Shown in pieces: positions 5,620-14,323 of a stretch of DNA of 18,266 nt (position 1 is its first letter; every line of letters begins with the position of its first letter). Under the pieces are notes generated by a model, which did no database searches, was not told the DNA's origin, and saw only the letters and a list, made by a program, of their open reading frames with translations. A program made the position numbers and the translations under genes. Origin of the DNA: an uncultured bacterium (GTDB taxonomy: Bacteria > Actinomycetota > Coriobacteriia > Coriobacteriales > Coriobacteriaceae); NCBI GenBank assembly GCA_905215115.1, contig CAJMOP010000032.1, positions 1 through 18,266 on the forward strand, given 5' to 3'.

Positions 5620-8600
5620 GTGCGCAGGAATTCCATTTTTACGAAACGGTGGGTGAAGGGAAGCGCGGTCCTCGTTGCCACTGCAGCGACGCTCGTGTTT
5701 GCCAACCCCCAACAGGCGATTGCCACGCCACTCAAGGGCGTCGACTCAGCGACCGTGTCCCAGTCTGCCTCGAATGTCGTCGACATCGATTTCGCTGACG
5801 GCATCAAGGGCCGTATTACGTTCCTCGAGGACGGTATTTTCCGTTATAACGTCGACCCCAAGGGTGAGTTTTCCGATTACGCCACACCGCGCAGTAAGTC
5901 CCACACGGCTAAAATCCAGGCTCAGCCCGATACCTCGGACACCTACAGCAAGCCGAGTGCGACGGTTGCCGACAAGGGCGACACTATCGAGATCACCGGC
6001 GGAAAGGCGACCGTGATCCTGGACAAGGCGACCGGCAAGATGAGTATCAAGTCAGGCGACCGTGTCGTGGTTTCCGAGTCCGCGTCCCTCGACCTTGATA
6101 AGAAGGGTACCGTCCAGACGCTCGCCAAGGAGAAGTCCGAGAACTTCTTTGGCGGCGGCACCCAGAACGGACGCTTCCTGCACACCAACCAGACCATCGC
6201 CATCTCCAACACGAACAACTGGACCGATGGCGGCGTTGCCTCGCCCAACCCGTTTTATTGGACGAGTGACGGCTACGGCGTACTCCGAAACACGTTTGCA
6301 GAGGGTTCCTACGACTTCGGTTCCACGGACTCATCGACGGTCACGACTTTGCACAGCGAGAATGAGTTTGATGCCTACTACTTCGTGGCGACCAACGAGG
6401 GCGCTTCGAACGTGGCAACCGAGATGCTGCAGGACTACTACAAGGTGACCGGTAACCCGGTACTGCTGCCCGAGTACGGGTTCTACCTTGGTCATCTTAA
6501 TGCCTATAACCGTGATGGCTGGTCAACGACCTCGGGTCAAAAGAAGTGGGAGACCAAGGGCAGCAAGTCCTCGAGCGAGAAGGGCGACGTTAAGTACGAG
6601 TCTGGCATGTCGACGGGCTACAAGCTCGACGGCACACTTGCGGCCGAGACGCTCAACGGTGAGGGCCCTACGGTTGATACCGAGAACATGAAAGCGACCG
6701 ATTTCGACCGCCAGTTCTCTGCTCGTCAGGTTATCGATGACTACGAGGACAACGACATGCCGCTCGGCTGGTTCCTGCCGAACGACGGTTACGGCGCCGG
6801 CTATGGCCAGAACGGTTACTACAAGACCGGCGGCGTCAACTCCGACGGAGCGAGCTCGGCCGACCGTCTTAACGCTGTGCGTGCCAATGTCGACAACCTT
6901 AAGAAGTTCACCGAGTATGCCAACTCCAAGGGTGTGAGCACGGGCTTGTGGACCCAGTCCAACCTTGAGCCCGACAGCAACCCTGAGACCCCGTGGCATC
7001 TGCTTCGCGACTTCGACGCCGAGGTCAAGACGGGAGGCATCACTACCCTTAAGACCGACGTTGCCTGGGTTGGATCTGGCTACTCCTTTGGTCTTAATGG
7101 CATCAAGACAGCTTATGACACGGTGACGACCGGCGCTAACAAGCGCCCCAACATCATCACGCTCGATGGTTGGGCCGGCACGCAGCGCTTTGGTGGCATT
7201 TGGACCGGCGACCAGTATGGCGGTAACTGGGAGTACATTCGCTTCCATATCCCCACGTATATCGGTCAGAGTCTTTCGGGCAACCCCAACATCGGCTCCG
7301 ACATGGATGGCATCTTTGGCGGCGACCCCATCATCTCTGCGCGTGACTACCAGTGGAAGACGTTCACGCCCTCTATGCTTGACATGGACGGTTGGGGCAC
7401 CTACCGTAAATCGCCCATGACGCACGGCGATCCCTACACAGGCATCTCGCGCTTCTACCTCAAGCTCAAGGCGCAGCTCATGCCCTATATCTACACGAGC
7501 GCGGCCTCGGCGGCCAACATCGACACGGGTAACGGCGATGCCGGCCTGCCCATGATCCGCGCCATGCTGCTTTCCGACAACTCCGAGTACGCCGCAAGCA
7601 CTTCGACGCAGTACCAGTATATGTTCGGTGAGAACTTCCTAGTGGCACCGGTGTATCAGGATACCCAGGCAGACGAGAACGGCAACGACATTCGCAATGG
7701 GATTTACCTCCCCAACTACGGCACCGACGAGAATCCCACCATCTGGATCGATTACTTCTCGGGTAAGCAGTATCGCGGCGGCCAGGTTCTCAACAACTAC
7801 GAGGCTCCGCTTTGGAAGCTGCCGCTGTTTGTGAAGGCCAACGCTATCGTGCCGATGTACGCCGAGAACAACAACCCCGAGGCCGTGAGCGACACCAACA
7901 CCAAGGGTACCGACCGCAGCCAGCGTATCGTCGAGTTCTTCGCCACCGAGGGCGACGGCACCTTTACGCAGTACGAGGACGACGGCTCCTCCATCGAGAA
8001 CAACACGACTGAGGACGATTCCTACGGCACGATCGACAATATCTCCTACGGTGAGCATGTGAGCACCGTCTACAGCTCCAAGGCCGCAGGCGGCACCGCG
8101 ACCTTTACCGCCGAGGCCTCGCAGGGCGGCTACAACGGCTACGACTCCAACCGCACCACGACCTTCGTGGCCAATGTGTCCGCCAAGCCCACGAGCGTTG
8201 TCGCCAAGAACGGCGGATCCGCACTCAACGTGGTTGAGGTCGACTCGCAGGAGACCTTTGACGCCGCGACCCCCGAGGCCGGCCAGGCGGTCTACTTCTA
8301 CAGCGAGACCCCCAACCTCAACCACTACGGCAGCGATGCGGACGGCACCGAGGCCGAGCAGGGCGAGAGCTTCAACAACACCAAGATCACCACGAACCCC
8401 AAGGTCTACGTCAAGTTCGCGAAGACCGATGTTGCTGCAGCGGCGCAGACGCTTGAGCTGGGCGGTTTCGTGAACGCCGACGCCACGCTCACAGCCGATC
8501 GCCTCAACGAGAACCTCTCCGCACCCACGAACCTTGCTGCCCCCGAGGACGCCACGACCCCAACGAGCATCAAGCTCACCTGGGGAAAGGTCGATGGTGC

Positions 8601-11600
8601 TACCTCCTACGACCTTAAGGTCGACGGCACTGTGTTTGCCGTGGGTGATGCGGCCGAGTTCACGCACACCGACCTCGCCTACAATAGCAAGCACACCTAC
8701 CAGATTCGTTCGCGCAACGCCGAAGGTTACTCCGCCTGGAGCGATGTGCTCGAGGCGAACTCCGCACTCGATCCGTGGCGGAACGTCCCCGACGCCGAGG
8801 AAATCACCTGGGAGGGCTCACTTTACGGCAGCCATAAGGCCGAGCTCGCCTTCGACCATGAGTTCCAGTCGGGCGACGGCGGTTTCCACTCCGGTGGCAA
8901 CGATCTGGGCAAGGCGCTTACCGTTGACTATGGACGCGCTTACAAGCTCGATAAGCTCGAGTACTATCCGCGCGATGACGCCGGCAACGGCACCGTGACC
9001 AAGATGCGTGTTGAGACGAGTCTCGATGGCGTCCACTGGACGAGCCAGGAGGTCGATTGGGCACGTTCCGCTGATTGTAAGACGGTAGCGTTTGACGGCA
9101 CCGTGGCCGCCCGTTACGTGCGCATGACACCGCTCGCCTCGGTCGGCAATTTCTTCTCCGCGTCCGAGATTGCCATCTACAAGACCGACGGCACGGATGG
9201 CTTCGCCGTGGGCTCCAACCTCAACAAGGCCACGATCTCCGACGGAGACTACTCCAACATGAAGAACTATCTGGGCCTCGAGAATCGCGAGCCCGATACC
9301 CCGACGTTCGGTTCGCAGATCCGCGACCACTTCGCCGACCTCAACGATAACGGCGTTTACGACGTCTACGATTACTCGTTCACCATGGCGGGTCTTGACG
9401 GCGGCACTAAACAAAAGGGCAAGGTCGCAGGTTCGCTCGCGGTGATTCCGAGCAAGACCGAGGTCGAGGCCGGTGATGAGATCACCGTTGATGTCTATGC
9501 GGCCGACGCCAAGAACGTCAACGCCCTGGGCGCCCTCGTCAACTTCAAGAGCGACCAGTTCGAGTTTGTGTCCGAGAGCATCGCGCAGGACGGCTCGACT
9601 GCCGGCATGGAGAACCTGTCTCGCGAGAAGGTCCAGTTCGTGGACGGAACGCAGACTATCAATCTCGCCTTTGCCAACCGCGGCGATGGCAAGCTCTACA
9701 ACGGTACTGGCGCGGTGGCGAGTTTCAAGCTCAAGGCCAAGACCGCCGGAAAGGTCGAACTGCCCTCGACATCTTGGCTTATCGGCCCGGCATGCGACGC
9801 ACTTGAGTTTGCGAGCGACGGCACGGTGACGATGCCGGACGTTCCTCAGCCAACGGTCGCCGAGTACGCCCAGGATGCCTTCAACATCACGATGACCAAC
9901 GATGAGCTCACGACCGACGACGGGACCAACGTCGAGAAACTTATCCAGCAGAAGAGCTATAACGCGCTGTTCGATAATAACGAGGGCGACAACGGCTTTG
10001 AGTTCCTGTGGAACTGGAGTGGCAACTGGGACAGCGAGGGTAAGCTACCGAGTTACGTGAAGCTTCCCACCACGATGACATTCGCATTTAAGACGCCGTC
10101 GAAACTCGATAGCGTCGAGGTCGTTAACCGCAACGGCGGCAACGGAACCGTACAGAAGATCAAGGCCGTCGTGACGTTCGAGGATGGCTCGATCCAAGAG
10201 TTCGCGGGCGGGGAGTACGATTCCTTCCTGGCTCGCTACGCCTTTGACCTCTCTGCCGAGAACAAGGGCAAGAAGGCGACCAAGGTCGAGGTCACGCCGC
10301 TTGAGGCATCGGGTGACCAGATGCTCACACTGCGTGAGGTCAACTTCAACTACACGCAGGGTGTCGAGGCCATCGAGGGTGTCGAGCTAGGCAAGAACCA
10401 GACCGAGTTCTTTGAAGGCGACATTACGCCCGTCGACGCCAAGGCTACGCCTGAGAGCGCTGGCTACCCCTATGTGACGGTCGAGAGCTCCGACCCCTCT
10501 GTGGTAAGCGTCTCCGCTGTTCAGGCTGGCGATAGCGTGAGCTACTACCTGCGTGCCAACAAGGCCGGCAAGGCAAAGATCACGGTGGCGTCGGTACTCG
10601 ACCCCTCCAAGACCGCATCCTATGAGGTCGAGGTCAAGGCTGGTGTCGATACCTCTGCGCTCGTGGCAGCGCTTTCCAAGGCCGCGGGCTACAGCGAGTC
10701 CGTCTACACCAAGGATTCCTATGCAGCTCTCACCACTGCGGTCGAGGCGGCTCGGAAGCTCCTCGACAGCGGCCAGGGCAGCTATAGCAAGAAGGATGTC
10801 GCAGACGCCACTGCCAAGATCGAGAAGGCAATCGACGGCCTCAAGATGCGCCCTGTCGATGAGAAGATCCTCATCAACACGCCCGAGAACCGCAAGAACG
10901 TCAAGGTGGCCGACTTCTCGAGTGAGGCCGACTACGAGGGCAGCAACGCCGTCAACGCTCTCGACGGCGACGAGCGGACGCTTTGGCACAGCGACTGGGC
11001 CCATGGGACCGGTATGCCCCAGTATCTGAGTGTCGACCTGGGCCGCGACTACGATCTCACCGACGTTACATTCCTGCCGCGCCAGGACGGCGGCACTAAC
11101 GGCGATATCTTCGAGGCCGAGATACTGGTCTCCGACACTGCCGACGGTTATGAGATGGGCACCGCCGCGTCGATGGGTACGTTCGCCTTCGACAACGACG
11201 GCCGCGTGCTCACCGACCGTGGCGACTGGAAGCAGATGAGCTTTGGCGCCGCGCGCGGTCGCTACGTGACCGTCAAGGTGATTCACGCCGGCGGTGGCGA
11301 CGTTGATGCCTACTGCAGCATGGCGGAGCTCAAGTTCTACGGTACGGCCGTCCCCGATCCGGTGGCGAAGGATGATCTCGCTACCGCGATCGAAAAGGTT
11401 GATGCCGAGGTTGCTGCCGGCGACCTCAAGGCCGGTGACTACACCGAGGCCTCCTGGACGGCGCTCGAGAACGCCCTGGCGAGCGCCCGCGCCATCTTGA
11501 GTGACGAGAACGCCACGCAGGACGAGGTCGACCAGGCGCTCAGGGCGCTCGAGAGCGCCCGCGGCGCGCTCGAGAAGACCCCGGTGGCCCCGGTCGAGAA

Positions 11601-12033
11601 TCCGACTAAGAAGCAGCTCAAGGCTCTGGTCAAGCAGGCGAAGGAGACTGACACCAGGGGCAAGACGGCCGAGTCTGTCAAGGCCCTGACGGATGCCATT
11701 ACCTACGCCGAGGACGTCTTGGGTGATGAGGATGCTTCCGACACCCAGATCCAGGCGGCCTATGGCCAGCTCAAGCTGGCCATTGAGAGCCTCAAGGATG
11801 CCGATTCCGGCAACCAGGGCGGCTCGGGCAACCAGGGTTCCGGCAATGGCTCGAACGGCGGCAACCAGGCGGGCAAGCCCGCAGGCGACAAGGCCCAGGG
11901 CAGCAAGAAGAACGGTTCGGCGATTCCCAATACCGGAGACCAGACGGCGGCGACCGTCGCGACCGTCGGTGGTCTTGGCGCCATCATCGCCGCGATCGGC
12001 GCTTTCTTCCATCGTCGCAGCAAGGCTAAGTAG
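5620..12033 (+). CDS. Secreted, wall-anchored multimodular GH31 glycoside hydrolase, probable alpha-N-acetylgalactosaminidase
   Basis: A 2137-residue surface enzyme. The GTG at 5620 has AGGAG 5 bases upstream; an ATG 24 codons earlier has none. Modules in order: signal peptide 1-36 (basic start, hydrophobic core, AIA cleavage site); GH31 N-terminal beta domain about 40-285; catalytic barrel about 287-690; C-terminal beta domains with YEDDGS near 785; Fn3 967-1047; F5/8 type C (CBM32-like) 1053-1189; dockerin-like calcium motif DLNDNGVYDVYD 1240-1251; cohesin-like 1268-1407; second F5/8 C-like 1408-1581; Ig-like 1582-1676; FIVAR 1678-1745; third F5/8 C 1747-1914; two FIVARs 1915-2065; Gly/Asn linker; IPNTG at 2102-2106 with a hydrophobic helix and basic tail. 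Catalytic candidates are D480 (LKTDVAW) and D531 (WTGDQ). The layout recalls GH31 enzymes that cleave alpha-GalNAc from mucin O-glycans; that specificity is inferred. It has its own leader and terminator. Confidence 0.9.
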   Translation: MRRNSIFTKRWVKGSAVLVATAATLVFANPQQAIATPLKGVDSATVSQSASNVVDIDFADGIKGRITFLEDGIFRYNVDPKGEFSDYATPRSKSHTAKIQAQPDTSDTYSKPSATVADKGDTIEITGGKATVILDKATGKMSIKSGDRVVVSESASLDLDKKGTVQTLAKEKSENFFGGGTQNGRFLHTNQTIAISNTNNWTDGGVASPNPFYWTSDGYGVLRNTFAEGSYDFGSTDSSTVTTLHSENEFDAYYFVATNEGASNVATEMLQDYYKVTGNPVLLPEYGFYLGHLNAYNRDGWSTTSGQKKWETKGSKSSSEKGDVKYESGMSTGYKLDGTLAAETLNGEGPTVDTENMKATDFDRQFSARQVIDDYEDNDMPLGWFLPNDGYGAGYGQNGYYKTGGVNSDGASSADRLNAVRANVDNLKKFTEYANSKGVSTGLWTQSNLEPDSNPETPWHLLRDFDAEVKTGGITTLKTDVAWVGSGYSFGLNGIKTAYDTVTTGANKRPNIITLDGWAGTQRFGGIWTGDQYGGNWEYIRFHIPTYIGQSLSGNPNIGSDMDGIFGGDPIISARDYQWKTFTPSMLDMDGWGTYRKSPMTHGDPYTGISRFYLKLKAQLMPYIYTSAASAANIDTGNGDAGLPMIRAMLLSDNSEYAASTSTQYQYMFGENFLVAPVYQDTQADENGNDIRNGIYLPNYGTDENPTIWIDYFSGKQYRGGQVLNNYEAPLWKLPLFVKANAIVPMYAENNNPEAVSDTNTKGTDRSQRIVEFFATEGDGTFTQYEDDGSSIENNTTEDDSYGTIDNISYGEHVSTVYSSKAAGGTATFTAEASQGGYNGYDSNRTTTFVANVSAKPTSVVAKNGGSALNVVEVDSQETFDAATPEAGQAVYFYSETPNLNHYGSDADGTEAEQGESFNNTKITTNPKVYVKFAKTDVAAAAQTLELGGFVNADATLTADRLNENLSAPTNLAAPEDATTPTSIKLTWGKVDGATSYDLKVDGTVFAVGDAAEFTHTDLAYNSKHTYQIRSRNAEGYSAWSDVLEANSALDPWRNVPDAEEITWEGSLYGSHKAELAFDHEFQSGDGGFHSGGNDLGKALTVDYGRAYKLDKLEYYPRDDAGNGTVTKMRVETSLDGVHWTSQEVDWARSADCKTVAFDGTVAARYVRMTPLASVGNFFSASEIAIYKTDGTDGFAVGSNLNKATISDGDYSNMKNYLGLENREPDTPTFGSQIRDHFADLNDNGVYDVYDYSFTMAGLDGGTKQKGKVAGSLAVIPSKTEVEAGDEITVDVYAADAKNVNALGALVNFKSDQFEFVSESIAQDGSTAGMENLSREKVQFVDGTQTINLAFANRGDGKLYNGTGAVASFKLKAKTAGKVELPSTSWLIGPACDALEFASDGTVTMPDVPQPTVAEYAQDAFNITMTNDELTTDDGTNVEKLIQQKSYNALFDNNEGDNGFEFLWNWSGNWDSEGKLPSYVKLPTTMTFAFKTPSKLDSVEVVNRNGGNGTVQKIKAVVTFEDGSIQEFAGGEYDSFLARYAFDLSAENKGKKATKVEVTPLEASGDQMLTLREVNFNYTQGVEAIEGVELGKNQTEFFEGDITPVDAKATPESAGYPYVTVESSDPSVVSVSAVQAGDSVSYYLRANKAGKAKITVASVLDPSKTASYEVEVKAGVDTSALVAALSKAAGYSESVYTKDSYAALTTAVEAARKLLDSGQGSYSKKDVADATAKIEKAIDGLKMRPVDEKILINTPENRKNVKVADFSSEADYEGSNAVNALDGDERTLWHSDWAHGTGMPQYLSVDLGRDYDLTDVTFLPRQDGGTNGDIFEAEILVSDTADGYEMGTAASMGTFAFDNDGRVLTDRGDWKQMSFGAARGRYVTVKVIHAGGGDVDAYCSMAELKFYGTAVPDPVAKDDLATAIEKVDAEVAAGDLKAGDYTEASWTALENALASARAILSDENATQDEVDQALRALESARGALEKTPVAPVENPTKKQLKALVKQAKETDTRGKTAESVKALTDAITYAEDVLGDEDASDTQIQAAYGQLKLAIESLKDADSGNQGGSGNQGSGNGSNGGNQAGKPAGDKAQGSKKNGSAIPNTGDQTAATVATVGGLGAIIAAIGAFFHRRSKAK

Positions 12034-12051
12034 CCCCAGCAACAGCTAAGC

Positions 12052-12092
12052 AAGCGTGCCCGCCGCCCCACCCAAGGACGGTGGGCACGCTT
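12052..12092 (+). terminator. Intrinsic terminator of the GH31 gene
   Basis: AAGCGTGCCCGCCG (12052-12065) pairs with CGGTGGGCACGCTT (12079-12092), with one G-T pair and a 13-base loop, followed by TTTTG. It lies 18 bases after the stop codon and separates the hydrolase from purE. Confidence 0.9.
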
Positions 12093-12178
12093 TTTGAATG
12101 TAGGCAGAAAGCTCCGACCCTTCGGCCCTAATCTCGCAAAGCGTTCCGTCTCCCGCCGAACACATCAGCATCGGCGGC

Positions 12179-12184
12179 TATACT
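12179..12184 (+). promoter_or_regulatory. Probable -10 element of purE
   Basis: TATACT lies 67 bases before the purE ATG. No good -35 hexamer is seen 17 bases upstream (CCGAAC). The ribosome site is AGGAGG at 12236-12241. Confidence 0.45.
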
Positions 12185-12250
12185 TGATTTATTTGCAGTT
12201 AAGGGTCGCGGATCCGCCGCGTCGCCGCTCTCAACAGGAGGTCTTTGTTT

Positions 12251-12715
12251 ATGGCAGATCAAAAGCCGGTTGTCGGGATCATCATGGGTTCCAAGTCCGA
12301 TCTGGGCGTTATGGAAGGTTGCACCGCCGAGCTCGAGGCGCTGGGCGTGCCCTATGAGCTTGTCATTGCGAGCGCACACCGCACACCGGCGAAGGTCCAC
12401 GAGTGGGCTTCGACTGCCGCCGATCGCGGTATCAAAGTGATTATCGCCGCTGCCGGCAAGGCCGCCCACTTGGGTGGTGTCGTGGCTGCCTTTACGCCGC
12501 TGCCGGTTATCGGCGTGCCTATGAAGACGAGTGACCTGGGCGGCATGGATTCGCTGCTGTCGATGGTGCAGATGCCTTCGGGCGTGCCCGTGGCCTGCGT
12601 TGCCATCAACGGCGCCAAGAACGCCGCCATCTATGCCACACAGATTCTGGGTGCTTGCGACCCCGAGTACCGCAAGGTTATCGAGAAGATGAAGCAGGAG
12701 ATGGCTGACGCCTAA
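12251..12715 (+). CDS. purE: N5-carboxyaminoimidazole ribonucleotide mutase
   Basis: This 154-residue cytoplasmic enzyme of de novo purine synthesis converts N5-CAIR to CAIR (class I PurE). Family motifs are all present: GIIMGSKSD at residues 9-17, the active-site SAHRTP at 41-46 with His43, GKAAHLGGVVAAFTPLPVIGVPM, and DSLLSMVQMPSGVPVACVAI. Full length. The ATG at 12251 is 9 bases after AGGAGG; a TTG two codons earlier would be only 3 bases away and is less likely. The partner PurK is not in the window, but purF and purM lie about 3 kb downstream. The sortase gene follows after only 35 bases with no terminator, so the two may be co-transcribed. Confidence 0.97.
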   Translation: MADQKPVVGIIMGSKSDLGVMEGCTAELEALGVPYELVIASAHRTPAKVHEWASTAADRGIKVIIAAAGKAAHLGGVVAAFTPLPVIGVPMKTSDLGGMDSLLSMVQMPSGVPVACVAINGAKNAAIYATQILGACDPEYRKVIEKMKQEMADA

Positions 12716-12750
12716 GCGTTCCGCCGTTTCACCGCAGTATAAGGAGAGCC

Positions 12751-13749
12751 ATGTCCGATTATCAGGGAAAACGATTCAAGGCTTCTCAGATTCCCGATCC
12801 GTCGAAGCCGGGTGCTGCCCGTGCGGCACAGCAGGGTCGGACATCCTCTCCTCAGCAGCCGCGCGCGCCGCGCCCCGTGACACCGGCGACGCATCGTCGA
12901 CAGGACGCGCCGGCCGCATATCGTCCTTCGTCTTATAGCTCCGCTAAGAAGCCGCCCCGGTCTTCATCGCATGCCGCGCCGTCGGATTGCACCGAGCCGC
13001 CGCGCAAAAAGCGCCGCTCCATTATTCCCATTCTGCTCATCATCATCGGTATCGGTCTGATTGTCGCCGCCGCCGCTATTTTTATTAATGCCCAGATTGG
13101 CTATAAGCAGGCGAGCGATTCGTATCAGAAAATCGAGAAGCAATATGTAAGCGATAAGGACGCCAGCGGCGTGCCGATTATCGACTTTGATGCGCTTGCT
13201 CAGACGAACCCCGAGATTGTGGGTTGGATTTACGTGCCGGGAACCAACATCAACTATCCCGTGGTGCAGACCAACAACAACTCCAAATACCTCAACACGC
13301 TGTTCGACGGAACGGCTAACGCGTCCGGTGCTATTTTCCTGGATAGCGATGACACCGCGCCGGGAATGGTCGACCAGCAGACCACGATCTACGGCCACCA
13401 TATGAACGATGGGTCGATGTTCAACGTGATTTCGGACACCACTGATCAGGCGACGTTCGATAGCATCGAGTTTGTGTATTACATCACACGGGATGCTACG
13501 TATAAGCTGCGACCACTGGCGACCAAAGTTGTCGAGGACACGTATGCCAAGGCGCGCACGCCCAATTTTGAGGGCGATGACGGGCTCAAGAACTACCTGT
13601 CCGAGATGTTCGACGGTGCCTCTGCCGTGGCGAGTGATGCCACCGATCGTGCCGCTTCGGCAACCAAGGTTGTAACGCTCGTGACCTGTCGTTCGCTGTC
13701 GCTGAGCAACACACGCGCCGTCATGGTGCTCACGCCGGTCGAGGAATAA
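12751..13749 (+). CDS. Class-B-like sortase
   Basis: This 332-residue membrane-anchored cysteine transpeptidase joins sorting-signal proteins to the cell envelope. The first 89 residues form an unusually long Pro/Ser/Ala/Arg-rich cytoplasmic tail, followed by KKRRS and one transmembrane helix (about 90-112). The extracellular sortase domain shows class B features: VGWIYVPGTNINYPVVQ, KYLNTLFDG, and SGAIFLDSD. Active-site candidates are His216 in IYGHHM, Cys313 in VTLVTCRS and Arg322 in SNTRAVMVL. AAGGAG lies 4 bases before the ATG. It follows purE by 35 bases, and an IPNTG-bearing surface hydrolase lies just upstream of purE. Whether it anchors that protein is unproven; class B enzymes elsewhere often have other substrates, and Gram-positive genomes usually have more than one sortase. 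Confidence 0.92.
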   Translation: MSDYQGKRFKASQIPDPSKPGAARAAQQGRTSSPQQPRAPRPVTPATHRRQDAPAAYRPSSYSSAKKPPRSSSHAAPSDCTEPPRKKRRSIIPILLIIIGIGLIVAAAAIFINAQIGYKQASDSYQKIEKQYVSDKDASGVPIIDFDALAQTNPEIVGWIYVPGTNINYPVVQTNNNSKYLNTLFDGTANASGAIFLDSDDTAPGMVDQQTTIYGHHMNDGSMFNVISDTTDQATFDSIEFVYYITRDATYKLRPLATKVVEDTYAKARTPNFEGDDGLKNYLSEMFDGASAVASDATDRAASATKVVTLVTCRSLSLSNTRAVMVLTPVEE

Positions 13750-13758
13750 GTTGTTCGA

Positions 13759-13795
13759 GAGTAGCTAAAAAGGCCCCGTCCCAAATTGGCTACTC
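13759..13795. repeat. Inverted repeat in the sortase to MoaE-like spacer
   Basis: GAGTAGC (13759-13765) and GCTACTC (13789-13795) form a 7-bp stem around a 23-base loop containing AAAAAGGCCCCGTCCC. There is no T-run after it on the plus strand. Read on the minus strand, the loop holds GGGGCC followed by TTTTT. Its function is unclear; it may weakly separate the sortase from the next gene. Confidence 0.35.
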
Positions 13796-13816
13796 GACGA
13801 CGGTAAGGGAGAAATG

Positions 13817-14233
13817 ATGCTCGAGAGTGGCAAATTGATGCCTTCGATTGATGCTTGGCTGCGCGAGGCCAAGGCCGATGCTTCGGCGGCAGGCTGTGGG
13901 ATGTATCTGACGCATAACGGTGTGGTGCGCGCGACGCCCAAGGCCGAGGTGCGCGGAGTCGAGACCGATGGCGTGGCGCCAGGCCACAGGGTGGGCGGCA
14001 TGGTCTTTGACTACGACGCCGAAAAGGTACGGTCTGCTATCGAGGCCACGCGCGCGATGCCGGGTATCGGCTATGTGCGCGTGTGGCTGGCAAGCGGCGA
14101 GCTTACCGTAGGTGACGACATCATGCTCGTGCTTATCGGCGGGGACATTCGCCCACACGTGGTCGATGCACTGCAGGCGCTCGTTGGCACCATCAAGAAC
14201 GAATGCGTGAGTGAGGTCGAGCGCGAGGCATAG
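13817..14233 (+). CDS. MoaE-like (molybdopterin synthase large subunit-like) protein
   Basis: A 138-residue protein. Residues about 35-130 resemble the MoaE fold: RSAIEATRAMPGIGYVRVW, then LASGELTVGDDIMLVLIGG, then a helix ending VVDALQALVGTIKNECV. In MoaE this region carries VGDxxV and a Lys-rich end (PxWKKE) needed for molybdopterin synthesis. Here one lysine (TIKNE) is kept, but the WKKE motif is absent and the protein ends in EVEREA. It may be a divergent relative without the classical activity. Two adjacent ATGs (13814 and 13817) are possible; GGGAG at 13807-13811 gives better spacing to the second. No other cofactor genes are nearby. It follows the sortase gene by 67 bases. Confidence 0.65.
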   Translation: MLESGKLMPSIDAWLREAKADASAAGCGMYLTHNGVVRATPKAEVRGVETDGVAPGHRVGGMVFDYDAEKVRSAIEATRAMPGIGYVRVWLASGELTVGDDIMLVLIGGDIRPHVVDALQALVGTIKNECVSEVEREA

Positions 14234-14263
14234 AGGATTGCGTCGATAGAAGGATCGTTTATA

Positions 14264-14302
14264 AAAATGCCCACCGGTACATGTGATACCGGCGGGCATT
14301 TT
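14264..14302. terminator. Bidirectional terminator between convergent genes
   Basis: AAAATGCCC at 14264-14272 pairs with GGGCATTTT at 14294-14302, and CCGGTA at 14274-14279 pairs with TACCGG at 14287-14292. There is a single A/C mismatch between the two stems and a 7-base loop. T-runs exist on both sides. It serves the plus-strand MoaE-like gene and the minus-strand CmpB-type gene. Confidence 0.9.
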
Positions 14303-14323
14303 GCGTTTTGGGCGCGGTGAGCG

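Noticed and set aside
5704..5715. NPQQ near the hydrolase N-terminus as a class B sortase (NPQTN-like) signal
   Set aside because: It lies inside the signal peptide region, not at the C-terminus, and is probably removed on secretion.
10387..12042. Long open frame on the minus strand opposite the end of the hydrolase gene
   Set aside because: It mirrors the codon pattern of the real gene in GC-rich DNA and lacks a ribosome site and recognisable domains.
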